DNA of 56,794 nucleotides from an uncultured Clostridia bacterium (GCA_947628665.1 CANRAU010000013.1:1-56794); one strand, 5' to 3'. Shown: positions 24,006-34,309, counted from the first letter of the stretch. Numbers and translations are program-made. Notes: generated by a model from the sequence alone, not told the origin.

Positions 24006-24710
24006 CTACGCCTGCAATTCCCGTTCCAGTTCACGGATCTGCTCGGCGGTCGCCTGCGGGTATTTGCCGAACGGAAATTCGATACCCATTGCCGTATATT
24101 TTTCGGCGCACAGCTTCAAAAACGGCAAAAGCTCCACCTTTTCTACGCACGGGTACTGCCGAACCAGATCCCGCAGCGCCCGTATATCGTCTTTTGTGTC
24201 GTTCACGCCGGGCGTAATGACCTGCCGCACGATCACACGCTTATTTAAGTCGTTTGCATACGCCAAAAAGCGCAGTACCGTGTGAAGCGATACGCCGATA
24301 TACCTTTGATATTGTGCGTCGGCGGCATATTTAATATCCAAAAGCACGATGTCGGTCACCGAAAGCAGCCGCCGCACGGAATCGTCGAGCCGTATGCCCG
24401 ACGTGTCGAGCGCGGTGGAAATGCCGTGCGCTTTGCAGAGCGAAAACAATTCATAAACAAAATCCGCCTGCAAAAGCGGCTCGCCGCCCGACACCGTCAC
24501 GCCGCCCGTTTCGCCGTAATAGGCGGTATACTTTTGAATCTTCGCAAGCAATTCCTGCGCGCTGACCGAAACGCCGCCGCCTGCGTCCCATGTGTCGGGA
24601 TTGTGGCAATAGGGACAGCGCAGCGAACAGCCCTGCAAAAACACCACGCTGCGCACCCCCGGGCCGTCTACCGTTCCGAGGCTCTGAAAAGAATGCATTC
24701 TGCCGGTCAT
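24006..24710 (-). CDS. pflA: Pyruvate formate-lyase activating enzyme (radical SAM)
   Basis: A 234-residue radical-SAM enzyme that installs the glycyl radical on a partner enzyme. The cluster motif is GCSLRCPYC (Cys 28, 32, 35), with the PflA-type continuation HNPDTW, then SAM-binding GGVTVSGGEPLLQ (about 63-75). It begins MHSFQSLGTVDGPGVR after a few residues. Length is usual. The start is chosen from the family N-terminus; the ribosome site (GGGCGGTG) is weak. No pflB is in the window, so the partner is elsewhere. Confidence 0.93.
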   Translation of the reverse strand: MTGRMHSFQSLGTVDGPGVRSVVFLQGCSLRCPYCHNPDTWDAGGGVSVSAQELLAKIQKYTAYYGETGGVTVSGGEPLLQADFVYELFSLCKAHGISTALDTSGIRLDDSVRRLLSVTDIVLLDIKYAADAQYQRYIGVSLHTVLRFLAYANDLNKRVIVRQVITPGVNDTKDDIRALRDLVRQYPCVEKVELLPFLKLCAEKYTAMGIEFPFGKYPQATAEQIRELERELQA

Positions 24711-24840
24711 AGCGCACCGCCCTTTCTCCGTTTTGTACCAGTATAGCGAATTTGGGGGCGGCGCGCAAGTCCCGCGTCTAAGATGACGGAAACGGATGCG
24801 GCACGGCACAGCCGTTTTCGGGTTTTTGCAGGGGCTTTGA

Positions 24841-24873
24841 TAAAAAGGCGCGTCGGCATTTCTGCCGACGCGC
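24841..24873 (-). terminator. Terminator of the Cys-rich protein gene
   Basis: GCGCGTCGGCA and TGCCGACGCGC form an 11-bp stem, followed on the minus strand by CTTTTTA. Confidence 0.88.
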
Positions 24874-24896
24874 AGGATGTATAAGGGGCAACGGAT

Positions 24897-25760
24897 TTAC
24901 GATTGCCCGCAGCCGCAGGAAGGGGTTGCCGCATGATTGCAGCAGCCGCCGTTTGTATCTTGCGGCGGGAAGAACGAATCCACGGGGAACTGGATTTTGC
25001 GGAACGCCTCGCAGGGATCGTCCGTATCGCAGCTGCATTCTTTGGTCGGGATGCAGAAATCGTATGCGGGAATGAGCATCTGCACATCGCGTTCCAACTG
25101 GATGATGGTGAAAATGCCGATGGTGACTGCCACGACCTTTTCCTCGTTGTTGTTCGCAGAACCGAGATTCGCAGGAAATTCCTCGGAAAACGCACGGCAA
25201 ACGCAGCGCGGAATGGGCATACAACTGTCGCTCAGGCTGTTGCAGCAGTCGCAGGGGCGGCAGAGTCTGGCGTCCAGACAAATGGGGTCTGCGACCTGAA
25301 TTTTGGCGCGCGGATTGGTGTTGGTGGGAATGAGCTGGTTGTCGTCGCTGTCGGCGCGGTATTCGGACGAGAACACATGGACATTGCCCTCGCTGCCGTA
25401 CAAAATGCATTTTTTGGAATAGGTCGAAAAACCGCTGATGGTCACGGGCGGCGCGGATGCGACGGAGAATGCCTCGACCGTTACCTTGAAAAAGAAAGTG
25501 ATGTCTACCGAATAGCAGCCACGGTTGAACGGCACTTTTTCCACGTCCATAAATACGTTAAGGATCTCCGTGCCGCGGCAGCGCACATTGGTCGCGCGTT
25601 CGACGATCTCCTGGCATCTCGGCGGAAAATACACGCGTAAATCGGCAAGACAATCCTTATCGGCGCAGGAATCATAAACGCGGTTGGTATCAATACAGAC
25701 GGCCTCGCGAATCTTCGGAAGGCTCTTGTCGTTTTGACAACCGGATTTGTTCTCTGACAT
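24897..25760 (-). CDS. Conserved clostridial Cys-rich protein (possible spore-associated protein)
   Basis: A 287-residue protein without signal peptide or membrane helix and with about 28 cysteines. The N-terminal KIREAVCIDTNRVYDSCADK (16-35) introduces a first half, including VNVRC-like Cys pairs, that looks beta-rich. A central CRPCDCCNSLSDSC and a C-terminal tail with CSCDTDDPC and GGCCNHAATPSCGCGQS follow. The layout is recalled from unnamed conserved proteins of sporulating clostridia; a spore coat or metal-binding role is possible but not shown. AGGAGG precedes the ATG. A palindrome AAAGTTTCAAACTTT (25786-25800) and a sigma-E-like CATACTAT (25812-25805) lie upstream. Confidence 0.75.
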   Translation of the reverse strand: MSENKSGCQNDKSLPKIREAVCIDTNRVYDSCADKDCLADLRVYFPPRCQEIVERATNVRCRGTEILNVFMDVEKVPFNRGCYSVDITFFFKVTVEAFSVASAPPVTISGFSTYSKKCILYGSEGNVHVFSSEYRADSDDNQLIPTNTNPRAKIQVADPICLDARLCRPCDCCNSLSDSCMPIPRCVCRAFSEEFPANLGSANNNEEKVVAVTIGIFTIIQLERDVQMLIPAYDFCIPTKECSCDTDDPCEAFRKIQFPVDSFFPPQDTNGGCCNHAATPSCGCGQS

Positions 25761-25907
25761 ACAAATTCCTCCTGAATGTAAAATAAAGTTTCAAACTTTA
25801 CTACATAGTATGAGGACAATCGCAATGTGTTCCGCAAGACAAGTCTTTTTGGGGGAATTTTTCAAGCGGTGTCTAAAGATTCGGGAGGGAGAGACGGCAG
25901 GTGATAC

Positions 25908-25957
25908 AAAAAGCCGCCCTTGATTCGCGCGCTTCGCGCTTTCAAAGGCGGTTTTTC
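25908..25957. terminator. Terminator of the V-ATPase operon, with the Cys-rich gene's upstream region
   Basis: AAAAAGCCGCC(C)TTGA pairs with TCAA(A)GGCGGTTTTT around a GCGC-rich loop. A/T tracts at both ends allow action in either direction. Confidence 0.85.
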
Positions 25958-25980
25958 GCAAATTTTCTGCCGAGCGGCGA

Positions 25981-26592
25981 TCAGCTGTCTTCCTTGGTCG
26001 CCTTAACGACCTTTAAGCGGGTGAAGTCCTCGCGCTCGTTTTCGTCCAGCGAATCGGTGATGAATTTCACCGTGGCGGTAAGCTGCGGGATCATAATGTT
26101 GTTTAAGGCATTGGCGCGTTTCTGCGTTTTCTTGACCGCGTCCGCCAAGCGAAAAACGGACGCCTGCGTTTCGGCCAGCTGCACCGTTAAACGCTTTGCC
26201 TCATTGAAATACATATAGGCTTCGTCCAAATAGGAATTGGTGCTGCGCAGACCGTAATACGGGTGCAACTGCGTTTCGGGCAGGCGAAGAATGGGAATTT
26301 CCACGCCCATGACGCTTTTGGAATCCGTCTCCAAGCCCGTTTCCACGGGTACGGCGCGGGCAAATCTGCCGCAGACGCCCAAGGTGATGTTCGCAAGGCG
26401 CAGCGCGGCATACGCCTTTTGATAGGCTGCGCCGATCTGCTCCTGCGCGGACTTTGCGGTATCGACCAGCTGCATCATTTCGCGCACCAAAATATTGCGC
26501 TTGCGATCCATCAGCTCATAGCCGAGCTTCGCGAGATCCAGCGATTTCTGCGTCGCCATTAAGTTGGCCTTGGTCGGAAAAACCTGCGCCAT
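25981..26592 (-). CDS. atpD: V-type ATP synthase subunit D
   Basis: 203 residues. Subunit D is the long coiled-coil central shaft linking the catalytic head to the rotor. The N-terminal PTKANLMATQKSLDLAKLGY (6-25) and VREMMQLVD are diagnostic, and the C-terminal helix (about 130-190) completes the coil. It is the last gene of the operon, after a terminator-free 52-bp gap from subunit B. GGGAGG precedes the ATG. Confidence 0.97.
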   Translation of the reverse strand: MAQVFPTKANLMATQKSLDLAKLGYELMDRKRNILVREMMQLVDTAKSAQEQIGAAYQKAYAALRLANITLGVCGRFARAVPVETGLETDSKSVMGVEIPILRLPETQLHPYYGLRSTNSYLDEAYMYFNEAKRLTVQLAETQASVFRLADAVKKTQKRANALNNIMIPQLTATVKFITDSLDENEREDFTRLKVVKATKEDS

Positions 26593-26644
26593 CCGTCACA
26601 CCTCCCGATTCAAAATGCAATTCTGCGTTCTTTGCAGAGAGCTT

Positions 26645-28018
26645 TCAGCCTTTGCCCTTATAATGCGCGTCCAGCACCGCGTCGTCCACACGGTCGAGCA
26701 TACGGCGCGGCAGCATGGACAAAAGCTCCCAACCGAGATCGAGCGTTTCTTCGATCGAGCGGTTTTCTGTAAAGCCCTGATTGAGGAATTTCGCTTCAAA
26801 TGCGCGGCCGAACTCCATGAGCAGTTTATCCTCGTCGGAAAGCTCATCCTCGCCGATAACGGACGCCAGCGCCTTTGCGTCCTGCACCTTGGCGCAGGCG
26901 GCGAGCAGCTGGTTGGCAAGCGGCGAATGGTCGTCGCGCGTAAAGCCCTCGCCGATGCCGTCCTTCATCAGACGCGACAGAGACGGCAAAACGCTCACGG
27001 GCGGATACACGCCCTTATAGTCCAAATCGCGATCCAGCACGATCTGCCCCTCGGTGATGTAACCCGTAAGGTCGGGAATGGGGTGGGTAATGTCGTCGTT
27101 GGGCATGGTGAGGATCGGAATTTGCGTCACCGAACCCTCCACGCCCTCGATCATGCCGGCGCGCTCATACAGCGACGCCAAATCGGAATACAGATAGCCG
27201 GGGAAGCCCTTTCTGCCGGGAATTTCGCCCTTGGAACTGGAAAATTCGCGCAGCGCCTCGGCGTAAGAGGTCATATCGGTCAGAATGACCAAAATGTGCT
27301 TATGCAGCGTAAACGCCAAATACTCCGCAATCGTCAGCGCGCAGCGGGGTGTCATAATACGCTCAATGATCGGGTCGTTGGCAAGATTTAAGAGCATGAC
27401 GACGTGATCCATGACGTTGGCTTCCTCAAACGAGGTACGGAAGTAATGTGCGACATCGTTTTTGACGCCCATGGCCGCGAAAACAACGGCAAAATCGTCG
27501 CCGTCGGCAATGGTGGACTGCCGCACGATCTGCACGGCAAGCTCATTGTGCTTCATGCCCGAGCCGGAGAAGATCGGCAGCTTCTGCCCGCGAATGAGCG
27601 TTGCGAGTGCGTCGATCGAGGAAATGCCCGTTTGAATAAAGTTGCGCGGATATTCGCGCGCGACGGGATTGATCGGCGCGCCGCCCACATCGCGAAGCTC
27701 CGTGGGGTATACCTCGCCGAGGCCGTCGATGGGTCTTGCAAGACCGTCAAACACTCTGCCCAGAATTTCGGGGGAAAGCGGGATCTGCATCGGCTCGCCC
27801 GTGAACACGGTAGAGGTATTGGCCATCGACATGCCGCGCGTGCCTTCAAAAACCTGCACGGTGACGCGGTCGCCGTCGATGCGCACCACTCTGCCCGTGC
27901 GCTTGGTGCCGTCGGCCATGTGCATTTCCACGATCTCCTCCGCCGCCGCGTTTTTCACGCCGGTAAGCGTTGCCAGCGAACCGTTGACGCCGTCGAGTTT
28001 CAAATGCTTAATGATCAT
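26645..28018 (-). CDS. atpB: V-type ATP synthase subunit B
   Basis: 457 residues, the non-catalytic nucleotide-site subunit of the A3B3 head. Seen are the beta-barrel start (about 1-75), the family segment [19 protein letters not shown] (about 144-162, in place of a Walker A) and [19 protein letters not shown] near the C-terminal part. Length is normal. GGAGG before the ATG. It follows subunit A closely. Confidence 0.98.
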   Translation of the reverse strand: MIIKHLKLDGVNGSLATLTGVKNAAAEEIVEMHMADGTKRTGRVVRIDGDRVTVQVFEGTRGMSMANTSTVFTGEPMQIPLSPEILGRVFDGLARPIDGLGEVYPTELRDVGGAPINPVAREYPRNFIQTGISSIDALATLIRGQKLPIFSGSGMKHNELAVQIVRQSTIADGDDFAVVFAAMGVKNDVAHYFRTSFEEANVMDHVVMLLNLANDPIIERIMTPRCALTIAEYLAFTLHKHILVILTDMTSYAEALREFSSSKGEIPGRKGFPGYLYSDLASLYERAGMIEGVEGSVTQIPILTMPNDDITHPIPDLTGYITEGQIVLDRDLDYKGVYPPVSVLPSLSRLMKDGIGEGFTRDDHSPLANQLLAACAKVQDAKALASVIGEDELSDEDKLLMEFGRAFEAKFLNQGFTENRSIEETLDLGWELLSMLPRRMLDRVDDAVLDAHYKGKG

Positions 28019-28031
28019 ACGGTTCGCCTCC

Positions 28032-29786
28032 TTACCGCAAAATACCGTCTATGGCGGCGTCGATGTCGCGCAGATACGTGTCGAAAAGCTCCAAATGGTT
28101 GTTCGGGATATCGTACTTCATTTTGGTGAGCCGATCCAACAGCCCCGTCGCCAAAATTTTGGAGATCGGGATCTGCCGCGCCACGACTTCTTTGGAACGG
28201 TGATACAAATGCAGAATGACCTGCATCATTTTATATTGCTTTTCCGGCGGCACAAAGGTATCGTCCGCATGGAACGCGTTTTGCTGTAAAAAGCCCACGC
28301 GAATGACGCGCGCGATTTCAATAATCAGCTTCTGATCGTCGGGCAGAACGTCCGCACCAATGAGCCGCACGATCTCCATGAGCGAATTCTCTTCCGAAAG
28401 CAGGGTGCAAAGCTCCTCGCGGCACTGCATAAAGTCGGGCGCGACATGGTCGCGATACCAGTTTGCAAGGTCGCCGATGTATTCGCTGTAGGATTGATTC
28501 CAGTTGATGGCGGGGTAATGCCGCGCGTAGGCAAGGGATTTGTCGAGCGCCCAAAAGCAGCGGGTAAACCGCTTGGTATTCTGGGTCACCGGTTCGGAGA
28601 AATCCGAGCCCTGCGGAGAGACCGCGCCGATGAGCGTTACAGAGCCTTCCGTGCCGTTAAGGTTGCGCACATAGCCCGAACGCTCGTAAAATTCGGACAG
28701 TCTGGAGGGCAGGTACGCGGGGAAGCCCTCGTCTGCGGGCATTTCCTCCAAGCGCCCCGAAATTTCACGCAGCGCTTCCGCCCAACGGGAGGTGGAGTCC
28801 GCCATCAAGGCGGTATGATACCCCATATCACGGTAGTATTCCGCCAAAGTGATGCCCGTATAAATGGAAGCCTCGCGCGCCGCTACAGGCATATTGGAGG
28901 TGTTGGCAATCAGCACCGTGCGCTCCAACAGCGGTCTTTGGGTGCGCGGGTCTTGAAGCGCCGAGAATTCCGAAAGCACCTGCGTCATTTCGTTGCCGCG
29001 TTCGCCGCAGCCGACGTAGATAATGATGTCCGCATCACACCATTTCGCGAGCTGATGCTGGGTCATGGTTTTGCCCGTGCCGAAGCCCCCGGGAATAGCG
29101 GCCGCGCCGCCCTTTGCGATCGGAAACACGGTGTCGATCACACGCTGCCCCGTGATGAGGGGCTTATCGGAGGGCAGACGCTCGGCAGTCGGGCGCGGTA
29201 CGCGGATCGGCCAATACTGCACAAGGGTCAGATCGATCACCTCGCCCGCGTCGGTTTTGAGCTTCGCGACGGTATCCTTTACGGTATATTCGCCGTCGGG
29301 CAAAGCCTCGACGATCTCGCCGCTCATCTGCGGCGGGATCATGATTTTATGCACGACAACAGGCGTTTCGGGGCAGGTCGCGTATACGTCGCCGCCCGAC
29401 ACACGGTCGCCGACATGCACGGTGACGGTCACCTTGTATTTTTTCTGTGCATGCAGCGCGTCAAACTGCGCGCCGCGTCCGATAAACGCGCCGAAAGCAT
29501 CCCGAATCGCAGGCAGCGGGCGCTGTATGCCGTCAAAAATATTGCCGAGAAGCCCCGGCCCTAAAGCCACGCGCATCGGAGAGCCTGTGGGATATACCGG
29601 CTCGCCGACGGTCAAGCCTGCGGTCTCCTCATACACCTGAATGGTGGTCATATCCTTTTTCAGACCGATGACTTCGCCGATCAGGCGTTCGTTCCCGACA
29701 AAAACGGTCTCCATCATGCCGAGCGACGTCTCGCCCTTTATCGTGACGACAGGCCCGTTTATGCCGTATATCTGATGGACTGCCAT
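28032..29786 (-). CDS. atpA: V-type ATP synthase catalytic subunit A
   Basis: 584 residues, the ATP-hydrolysing subunit. Walker [14 protein letters not shown] lies near residue 232; the catalytic Glu is in [31 protein letters not shown] follows. An insertion domain characteristic of A subunits lies in about 110-190. The ATG at 29786 follows GAGAGGTGA. It lies between subunits E and B with gaps of 4 and 13 bp. Confidence 0.98.
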   Translation of the reverse strand: MAVHQIYGINGPVVTIKGETSLGMMETVFVGNERLIGEVIGLKKDMTTIQVYEETAGLTVGEPVYPTGSPMRVALGPGLLGNIFDGIQRPLPAIRDAFGAFIGRGAQFDALHAQKKYKVTVTVHVGDRVSGGDVYATCPETPVVVHKIMIPPQMSGEIVEALPDGEYTVKDTVAKLKTDAGEVIDLTLVQYWPIRVPRPTAERLPSDKPLITGQRVIDTVFPIAKGGAAAIPGGFGTGKTMTQHQLAKWCDADIIIYVGCGERGNEMTQVLSEFSALQDPRTQRPLLERTVLIANTSNMPVAAREASIYTGITLAEYYRDMGYHTALMADSTSRWAEALREISGRLEEMPADEGFPAYLPSRLSEFYERSGYVRNLNGTEGSVTLIGAVSPQGSDFSEPVTQNTKRFTRCFWALDKSLAYARHYPAINWNQSYSEYIGDLANWYRDHVAPDFMQCREELCTLLSEENSLMEIVRLIGADVLPDDQKLIIEIARVIRVGFLQQNAFHADDTFVPPEKQYKMMQVILHLYHRSKEVVARQIPISKILATGLLDRLTKMKYDIPNNHLELFDTYLRDIDAAIDGILR

Positions 29787-29790
29787 CCGC

Positions 29791-30390
29791 TCACCTCTCC
29801 ATAGAAAGTCCCGATTCTTCAAGGAATCGCTGCTTTTGCTGCTCTAAGCGCGCGTCCAGCGTATCGTCCGCCAGCTTGCCGGCGTGTACGCCGCGCGCCC
29901 GAAGTCCGCCCAACTCGATATCCGACTTGAATACGACCTTGGGCTTTGTCGAAAATACGGCGCACAGCGCGTCGGCATACACCCCGTCCGCCTCGCGCAG
30001 ATACAGGTGGACACGGTCGCTTTGAAACATCTCGGCAATGGATTTGGCGGACGCGAGCAGAAAATCGCGATAAGCATCGGTCTCGGTAAACTGCCGCACA
30101 CGCTCTGCGGCCTCTTGGAACACGCTTTCAAAAATCTCCTCGCGCTGCGCCGCCAAACGCTGCTTGGCATCCGCTTCGAGCGCGGCGACCTCGTGGTTCA
30201 ACTGTGCCTGCACACGCGAAACTTCGTATGCCGTGAAAGCCGCATAATGCGACTCCGACTCGCTTTGCAGCGTCTCCAAACGCTGCGCGCGCAGACTCTC
30301 GGTCTCCCGATCTATTTCTTTGCATTTTTCCGCCGCCAAGGCTTTGATGGCGGCAAGAAACGCATCCGTATTTTTTGCGGTTGCTTCCAA
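29791..30390 (-). CDS. atpE: V-type ATP synthase subunit E
   Basis: About 199 residues, a peripheral-stalk subunit. The N-terminal two-thirds is a charged helix with Ala/Glu/Arg heptads (about 5-115), and the C-terminal head domain ends LEQQKQRFLEESGLS. The start is taken as TTG at 30390 because GAGGTGA lies 6 nt upstream; a TTG at 30414 is the alternative. It pairs with subunit G/H at the start of the operon to form the stator. Confidence 0.9.
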   Translation of the reverse strand: MEATAKNTDAFLAAIKALAAEKCKEIDRETESLRAQRLETLQSESESHYAAFTAYEVSRVQAQLNHEVAALEADAKQRLAAQREEIFESVFQEAAERVRQFTETDAYRDFLLASAKSIAEMFQSDRVHLYLREADGVYADALCAVFSTKPKVVFKSDIELGGLRARGVHAGKLADDTLDARLEQQKQRFLEESGLSMER

Positions 30391-30432
30391 AGGAGTCACC
30401 TCACAGATTTGCAAACAGAGACATTCGCATTC

Positions 30433-30735
30433 TTACATTTGAATGCCGATGGCCTCGCGGATATAATCGGTCACGCTGTCTCCCGCCGCGTTGCCGTCCG
30501 AGTCGGGGACGGTCACCACAAGCGGGCGGATACCGCGTTTCAGTTCGCACACGCGCGCGGGGCAAAGCGCCTCCACACCCGGCGTGATGAGCAATACGCC
30601 GATCTCCCGATCGGCAAGCGCCTTCTCGAACGCACGCTCGGCAGCCTCCGAATCGGTCGCCCGAACGCCCTCTATACCCGCCAGCCGCATACCGATGATC
30701 GCGTCGGTATTGTCGCTGATGATAAACAGCTTCAT
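30433..30735 (-). CDS. atpF: V-type ATP synthase subunit F
   Basis: 100 residues. MKLFIISDNTDAIIGMRLAG at the N-terminus is the diagnostic Rossmann-like start, and IGVLLITPGV follows (about 45-54). Subunit F binds the D shaft and regulates coupling. The start lies 4 bp after subunit K. Confidence 0.95.
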   Translation of the reverse strand: MKLFIISDNTDAIIGMRLAGIEGVRATDSEAAERAFEKALADREIGVLLITPGVEALCPARVCELKRGIRPLVVTVPDSDGNAAGDSVTDYIREAIGIQM

Positions 30736-30739
30736 AACG

Positions 30740-31207
30740 TCAAACCTTATTGAGAATCAAAATGGAAATAACCACGCCGTACAGGGCGATGGATTCGCCC
30801 AAGGCAACGAAGATGATGGATTTACCAAAGGATTTCGGATTCTCCGCCGTGGCCGCAATGGCAGCGGGTGCGCCCGCCGCAACGGCGATACCGCCGCCGA
30901 TGCCCGCAAGACCCGTGACCAAGCCTGCGGCAAGCAGGCCGAAGCCCTTGGAATTGTCCGTCTTTTCCGCAGCCGCCGTTTCGGTCTGCGCCGTTTCGGC
31001 AGCAGGCGCGGCGTCGGCGTCATCTGCGGCGAACACGTTGATGCAAAGCACGCTCAGCAACACCGTAAGTACCGCGAAAACCGCCAAATTCATGCCGGCG
31101 GTGCGTTTGAGGGAACGCCCCTGCCTGCTTTTGCGCAGCATCGCAAACGCCGTCACAAAAATCGCCACAGGCGCCAAAATCAGGAGCATGTAAAAAAGCG
31201 TTGTCAT
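30740..31207 (-). CDS. atpK: V-type ATP synthase subunit K (proteolipid)
   Basis: 155 residues, the membrane rotor subunit. The C-terminal hairpin (about 88-155) is the c-type unit with GLAGIGGGIAVAAG and the ion-carrying Glu138 in ALGESIALYG. Ahead of it are a non-c-like pair of helices (4-23 and 39-57) and an Ala/Glu-rich linker (60-86). The outer-helix Gln of sodium-type c-rings (GIGQG) reads Gly105, while Ser139 and Tyr143 of the sodium signature are kept, so the coupling ion is uncertain. GGAGG before the ATG. Confidence 0.93.
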   Translation of the reverse strand: MTTLFYMLLILAPVAIFVTAFAMLRKSRQGRSLKRTAGMNLAVFAVLTVLLSVLCINVFAADDADAAPAAETAQTETAAAEKTDNSKGFGLLAAGLVTGLAGIGGGIAVAAGAPAAIAATAENPKSFGKSIIFVALGESIALYGVVISILILNKV

Positions 31208-31222
31208 AAGATTACCTCCAAA

Positions 31223-33166
31223 TTAAGCATCTTTTTCTTTTTGTAAGCGAATGGGTTTGTAGGCCGTGCCGCCGCCCTCGTAGAAGCGGCTGAACATTTC
31301 GTAATATTCCAGACGAAGCGCCTGAATGCCCGTCAAAAGGCCTTCCAGCGCAATGACCAAAACATTGCCGAGGATCACGACGAAAATATTTTCACTCTCG
31401 CCCGCGAGAGAAAACACCACCATCATCATGCCCGCGTGTACGAGCACGAACGCACCCACGCGCAAAAAGGAAACGGTGTTGGAAAGATAGGAAAGCACGT
31501 ATTCGAGCAGTTCAAACACGTTTTGCAGCACAAAGTCCGTAATGCTGCTCGGTTTCCAGTCGGGGCGCTTGTCGATGATGCCGATGGGGATCTCCTTAAA
31601 CATCAACAGCGCCGCCGTCACGGCCAAAATGATGCCGCAAGTCCCGTTGGAAAGCGGTGCGGGGCCGCCCATGAAGCCCGAGGCGAAATTCACGCCCGCG
31701 AGATACATCAAAAGCCCGACCACGCCGTTTTGACTGAAGATCGCTTCGCCGAATTGCCGCCGCTTGATGCAGGCATAGATGTTCAAAAGCATGGCAAGTA
31801 TCATCAGCCCCACGCCGATGGCGATGGCGACGAGCAGCACGGTGTTGATGCTGTCCATAACGGAGATTGGCTTGCCGTTCATGCCTAAAGCCCTATACAC
31901 GGGGTCGAGCATTTCCTCATACCCGAACACGCTGCCGAACACAAAGCCGAACACCATGGACGCCGCGCCGCAGGGGATGAGAATTTTGCCAAGCTCCATT
32001 TTTTTGAGCTTCCACATCAGCGCGCCCGCGAGCATCAGCACAAAGCCCTGCCCCAAGTCGCCGAACATCATGCCGAACAAAACCGTATAGGTCACGGCGA
32101 CGAAAGCCGTAATATCGATGTCGTTGTACGCGGGCGTGCCGTACATATCGACGTAATAGCGGTACGGCTCGATGAACGCGCCAAACACCTTGGGCATTTT
32201 TTTGAGCTTGACGGGGACTGCGGTCTTGCCGTCCTTCGGCGCGTCGCTGACCTCGAGGGATACGCCCTCAATTTTCTGCATCTGTTCCTGCAATTCGGAC
32301 GCCTGCGAAGCCGGCACAAAGCCGACAAACACAAAATATTTATCGTTGTGCAGCGCGAAAGAGCGAAGCGCATACAGGGAATTTTGATAAATCAAATTGG
32401 AATAGAGCCGATTGCAATGCTCCTGCTCCGCCTCCCACAGCGCGCGGATGTCGCCGTCGAGCGCCGCAAGCTGCGTGTCGATGATCGAGATGCTGCGTTC
32501 AAACTCCGCAATGATCTCATCCACAGTACCCGCCGCGCCGGGGACGTCGAACGGTTCAAACAGCAAAAACGCAAAAATGCCGTCGATCTCGTTGAGCCTG
32601 TCTACAGGTGCGAAGTACGCGCCCCAATAATCGGTATCATCCTTGGAGCAGGGTACGAACCAGACATACGGGTTATCCTGAAATACGGTATGGAGCTTTT
32701 CCATGCCCTCCTTGGGCATATGGCCGAAGCGAACCTTGACAAATTCGCACTGCGAAATAAGACCCAAGTCCAAATCCAAGCCCTTAAAATGCGAATATTT
32801 CTCGATGCCCGATTGGCAGGTGCTTTTTTGCTCCAAGAGGGAACTGCGCTGCGTAAGCAGGTGAAGCACCTTTTGCGCGACCTCGTCGAGATACGCCGCA
32901 TCCTCGTCGCCTACAGCCGCGTCCTCTTTGGAATCGTTTAAAAATTCCAGTTGGAAACCCGCCGACTGCGCCGTTTCCTGCAATCGGGCGAGCCTGGTTT
33001 CATACGGGTTTTCCTCCACAAACGGCACAAAGCCCATAGAGGAAGAAATGTATTTTCCGGCGGCGTCCGCATGGAAGCATTCGCTTTCGCAAAGCTTTGC
33101 GCTGACACGGGAAAGGTCTGCCAAATCGCCGCTGATTTTCATCAGCTTCATTTTTTCAACAGCCAT
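31223..33166 (-). CDS. atpI: V-type ATP synthase subunit I
   Basis: 647 residues, the a-type stator subunit that forms the ion half-channels. The N-terminal half is soluble with coiled coils (about 90-300); the C-terminal half has about eight membrane helices. GMMFGDLGQGFVL (about 362-374) and SFLRVGAFVLVHAGMMM (about 561-577, with the essential Arg) are the family's conserved membrane motifs. Length is normal. Confidence 0.97.
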   Translation of the reverse strand: MAVEKMKLMKISGDLADLSRVSAKLCESECFHADAAGKYISSSMGFVPFVEENPYETRLARLQETAQSAGFQLEFLNDSKEDAAVGDEDAAYLDEVAQKVLHLLTQRSSLLEQKSTCQSGIEKYSHFKGLDLDLGLISQCEFVKVRFGHMPKEGMEKLHTVFQDNPYVWFVPCSKDDTDYWGAYFAPVDRLNEIDGIFAFLLFEPFDVPGAAGTVDEIIAEFERSISIIDTQLAALDGDIRALWEAEQEHCNRLYSNLIYQNSLYALRSFALHNDKYFVFVGFVPASQASELQEQMQKIEGVSLEVSDAPKDGKTAVPVKLKKMPKVFGAFIEPYRYYVDMYGTPAYNDIDITAFVAVTYTVLFGMMFGDLGQGFVLMLAGALMWKLKKMELGKILIPCGAASMVFGFVFGSVFGYEEMLDPVYRALGMNGKPISVMDSINTVLLVAIAIGVGLMILAMLLNIYACIKRRQFGEAIFSQNGVVGLLMYLAGVNFASGFMGGPAPLSNGTCGIILAVTAALLMFKEIPIGIIDKRPDWKPSSITDFVLQNVFELLEYVLSYLSNTVSFLRVGAFVLVHAGMMMVVFSLAGESENIFVVILGNVLVIALEGLLTGIQALRLEYYEMFSRFYEGGGTAYKPIRLQKEKDA

Positions 33167-33211
33167 TGAATATCCCGCCCCTTTCCGATGGTATAGTTTG
33201 AAGCGGCGCGC

Positions 33212-34270
33212 TTAGTGCGCGTCCCCGGGTAAAATCAGATATTGCAGCATTTCCTCGGGCGGCAGCTTATACCGAATGCCCTCGATGATATGCGTAATGT
33301 TGTACATTTCGTTTTCAAGAATGCCCACGAAGCTCAAAAGCACGACCTGCGGGCAGGTGGAAAACCGCAGATTCCTTTCGTTGATGCGAAGCTCCATGGT
33401 TCGCATTTTCCACTCGATCACGCCGTCCTGCGGCAAATACTTGCCGTACCGCGTTTTGCGCGCGATTTGGAGTACGTCCTCTGCCGTATCGCTCTGCAGC
33501 ATTTCCAAAATCTCCCGCTGTGAAAAAGAGGAAAGCTGCGCGCGGAAAAACTGTTCCGGACGCAACGCGTCATGGTGCGGGTAGTAGGATTTGAGCCTGC
33601 AAATGCTTTCGAGCATTTTGACGTCGGCACGCATTCGGAAGATATTCAAAAGGTCTTCTCTTTGCGCGCCCTTGAAGTTTGCTCTGACCGTCTTTTCGGC
33701 CTGCGCGTACAAATAGCCGTACAGGCTGTTTTCCAACGCCTGCACGCTGAAGGGTGTTTGCCCGTTCGTAAAGGGTTCGACAAGCGGCCAATAGCGCGTA
33801 TGCCGCAGCGCCTCGCACAGCTCGCCGGCCGAGAGCGCGCGTTCCAGCGCGGGGGCGTCGATCTCGGAATTTTGGCGAAAGAACGTCGGCGTGATGAGCA
33901 TATATTCGCCGATGCTGTCGGTATCCAGATAATCCGCGCACAACAAAATATAATCGACGTCGCTGCGCATGGCAAAAATGCCGTTCAGCTCCTGCCCGAG
34001 CGCCTTTTCAAAGGCAAACAGGTCGGCCATTTTGCCGAGCATATATTGCCGGAGCGCGGCCTCCAGACGCGCGCGGTGCAGCTTTGCCGCACTCAGCTCC
34101 GTAAGCGCTTCGCCGTAAGCGGTATGCGCTTTTAAATACGAGGCCGCTTCGCTGACGGTATGGCAGGCGGAAAGCTCCGTGTAATTTTCACGCGTCAGCA
34201 CGTCGGCATACATCGCCCGCGCCTTGGCGAGCAGCGCGTTGCTTGAAAGAGATGCGATCCTGCTGTTCAT
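33212..34270 (-). CDS. atpC: V-type ATP synthase subunit C
   Basis: 352 residues, mainly helical. It is the V0D-type funnel that couples the central shaft to the membrane rotor. It starts MNSRIASLSSNALLAKARAM, usual for this subunit, and has repeated helical units with DYILLCADYLDTDSI. GGAGAGG precedes the ATG. It lies between subunit G/H and subunit I. Confidence 0.92.
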   Translation of the reverse strand: MNSRIASLSSNALLAKARAMYADVLTRENYTELSACHTVSEAASYLKAHTAYGEALTELSAAKLHRARLEAALRQYMLGKMADLFAFEKALGQELNGIFAMRSDVDYILLCADYLDTDSIGEYMLITPTFFRQNSEIDAPALERALSAGELCEALRHTRYWPLVEPFTNGQTPFSVQALENSLYGYLYAQAEKTVRANFKGAQREDLLNIFRMRADVKMLESICRLKSYYPHHDALRPEQFFRAQLSSFSQREILEMLQSDTAEDVLQIARKTRYGKYLPQDGVIEWKMRTMELRINERNLRFSTCPQVVLLSFVGILENEMYNITHIIEGIRYKLPPEEMLQYLILPGDAH

Positions 34271-34309
34271 GCGGCCTCTCCTTTCTTTGTATTGCGGACA
34301 GCCGTTTTT

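Noticed and set aside
24006-24710. A glycyl-radical system at the pflA locus
   Set aside because: Only the activating enzyme is present; no glycyl-radical enzyme gene lies nearby, so no system can be claimed here.
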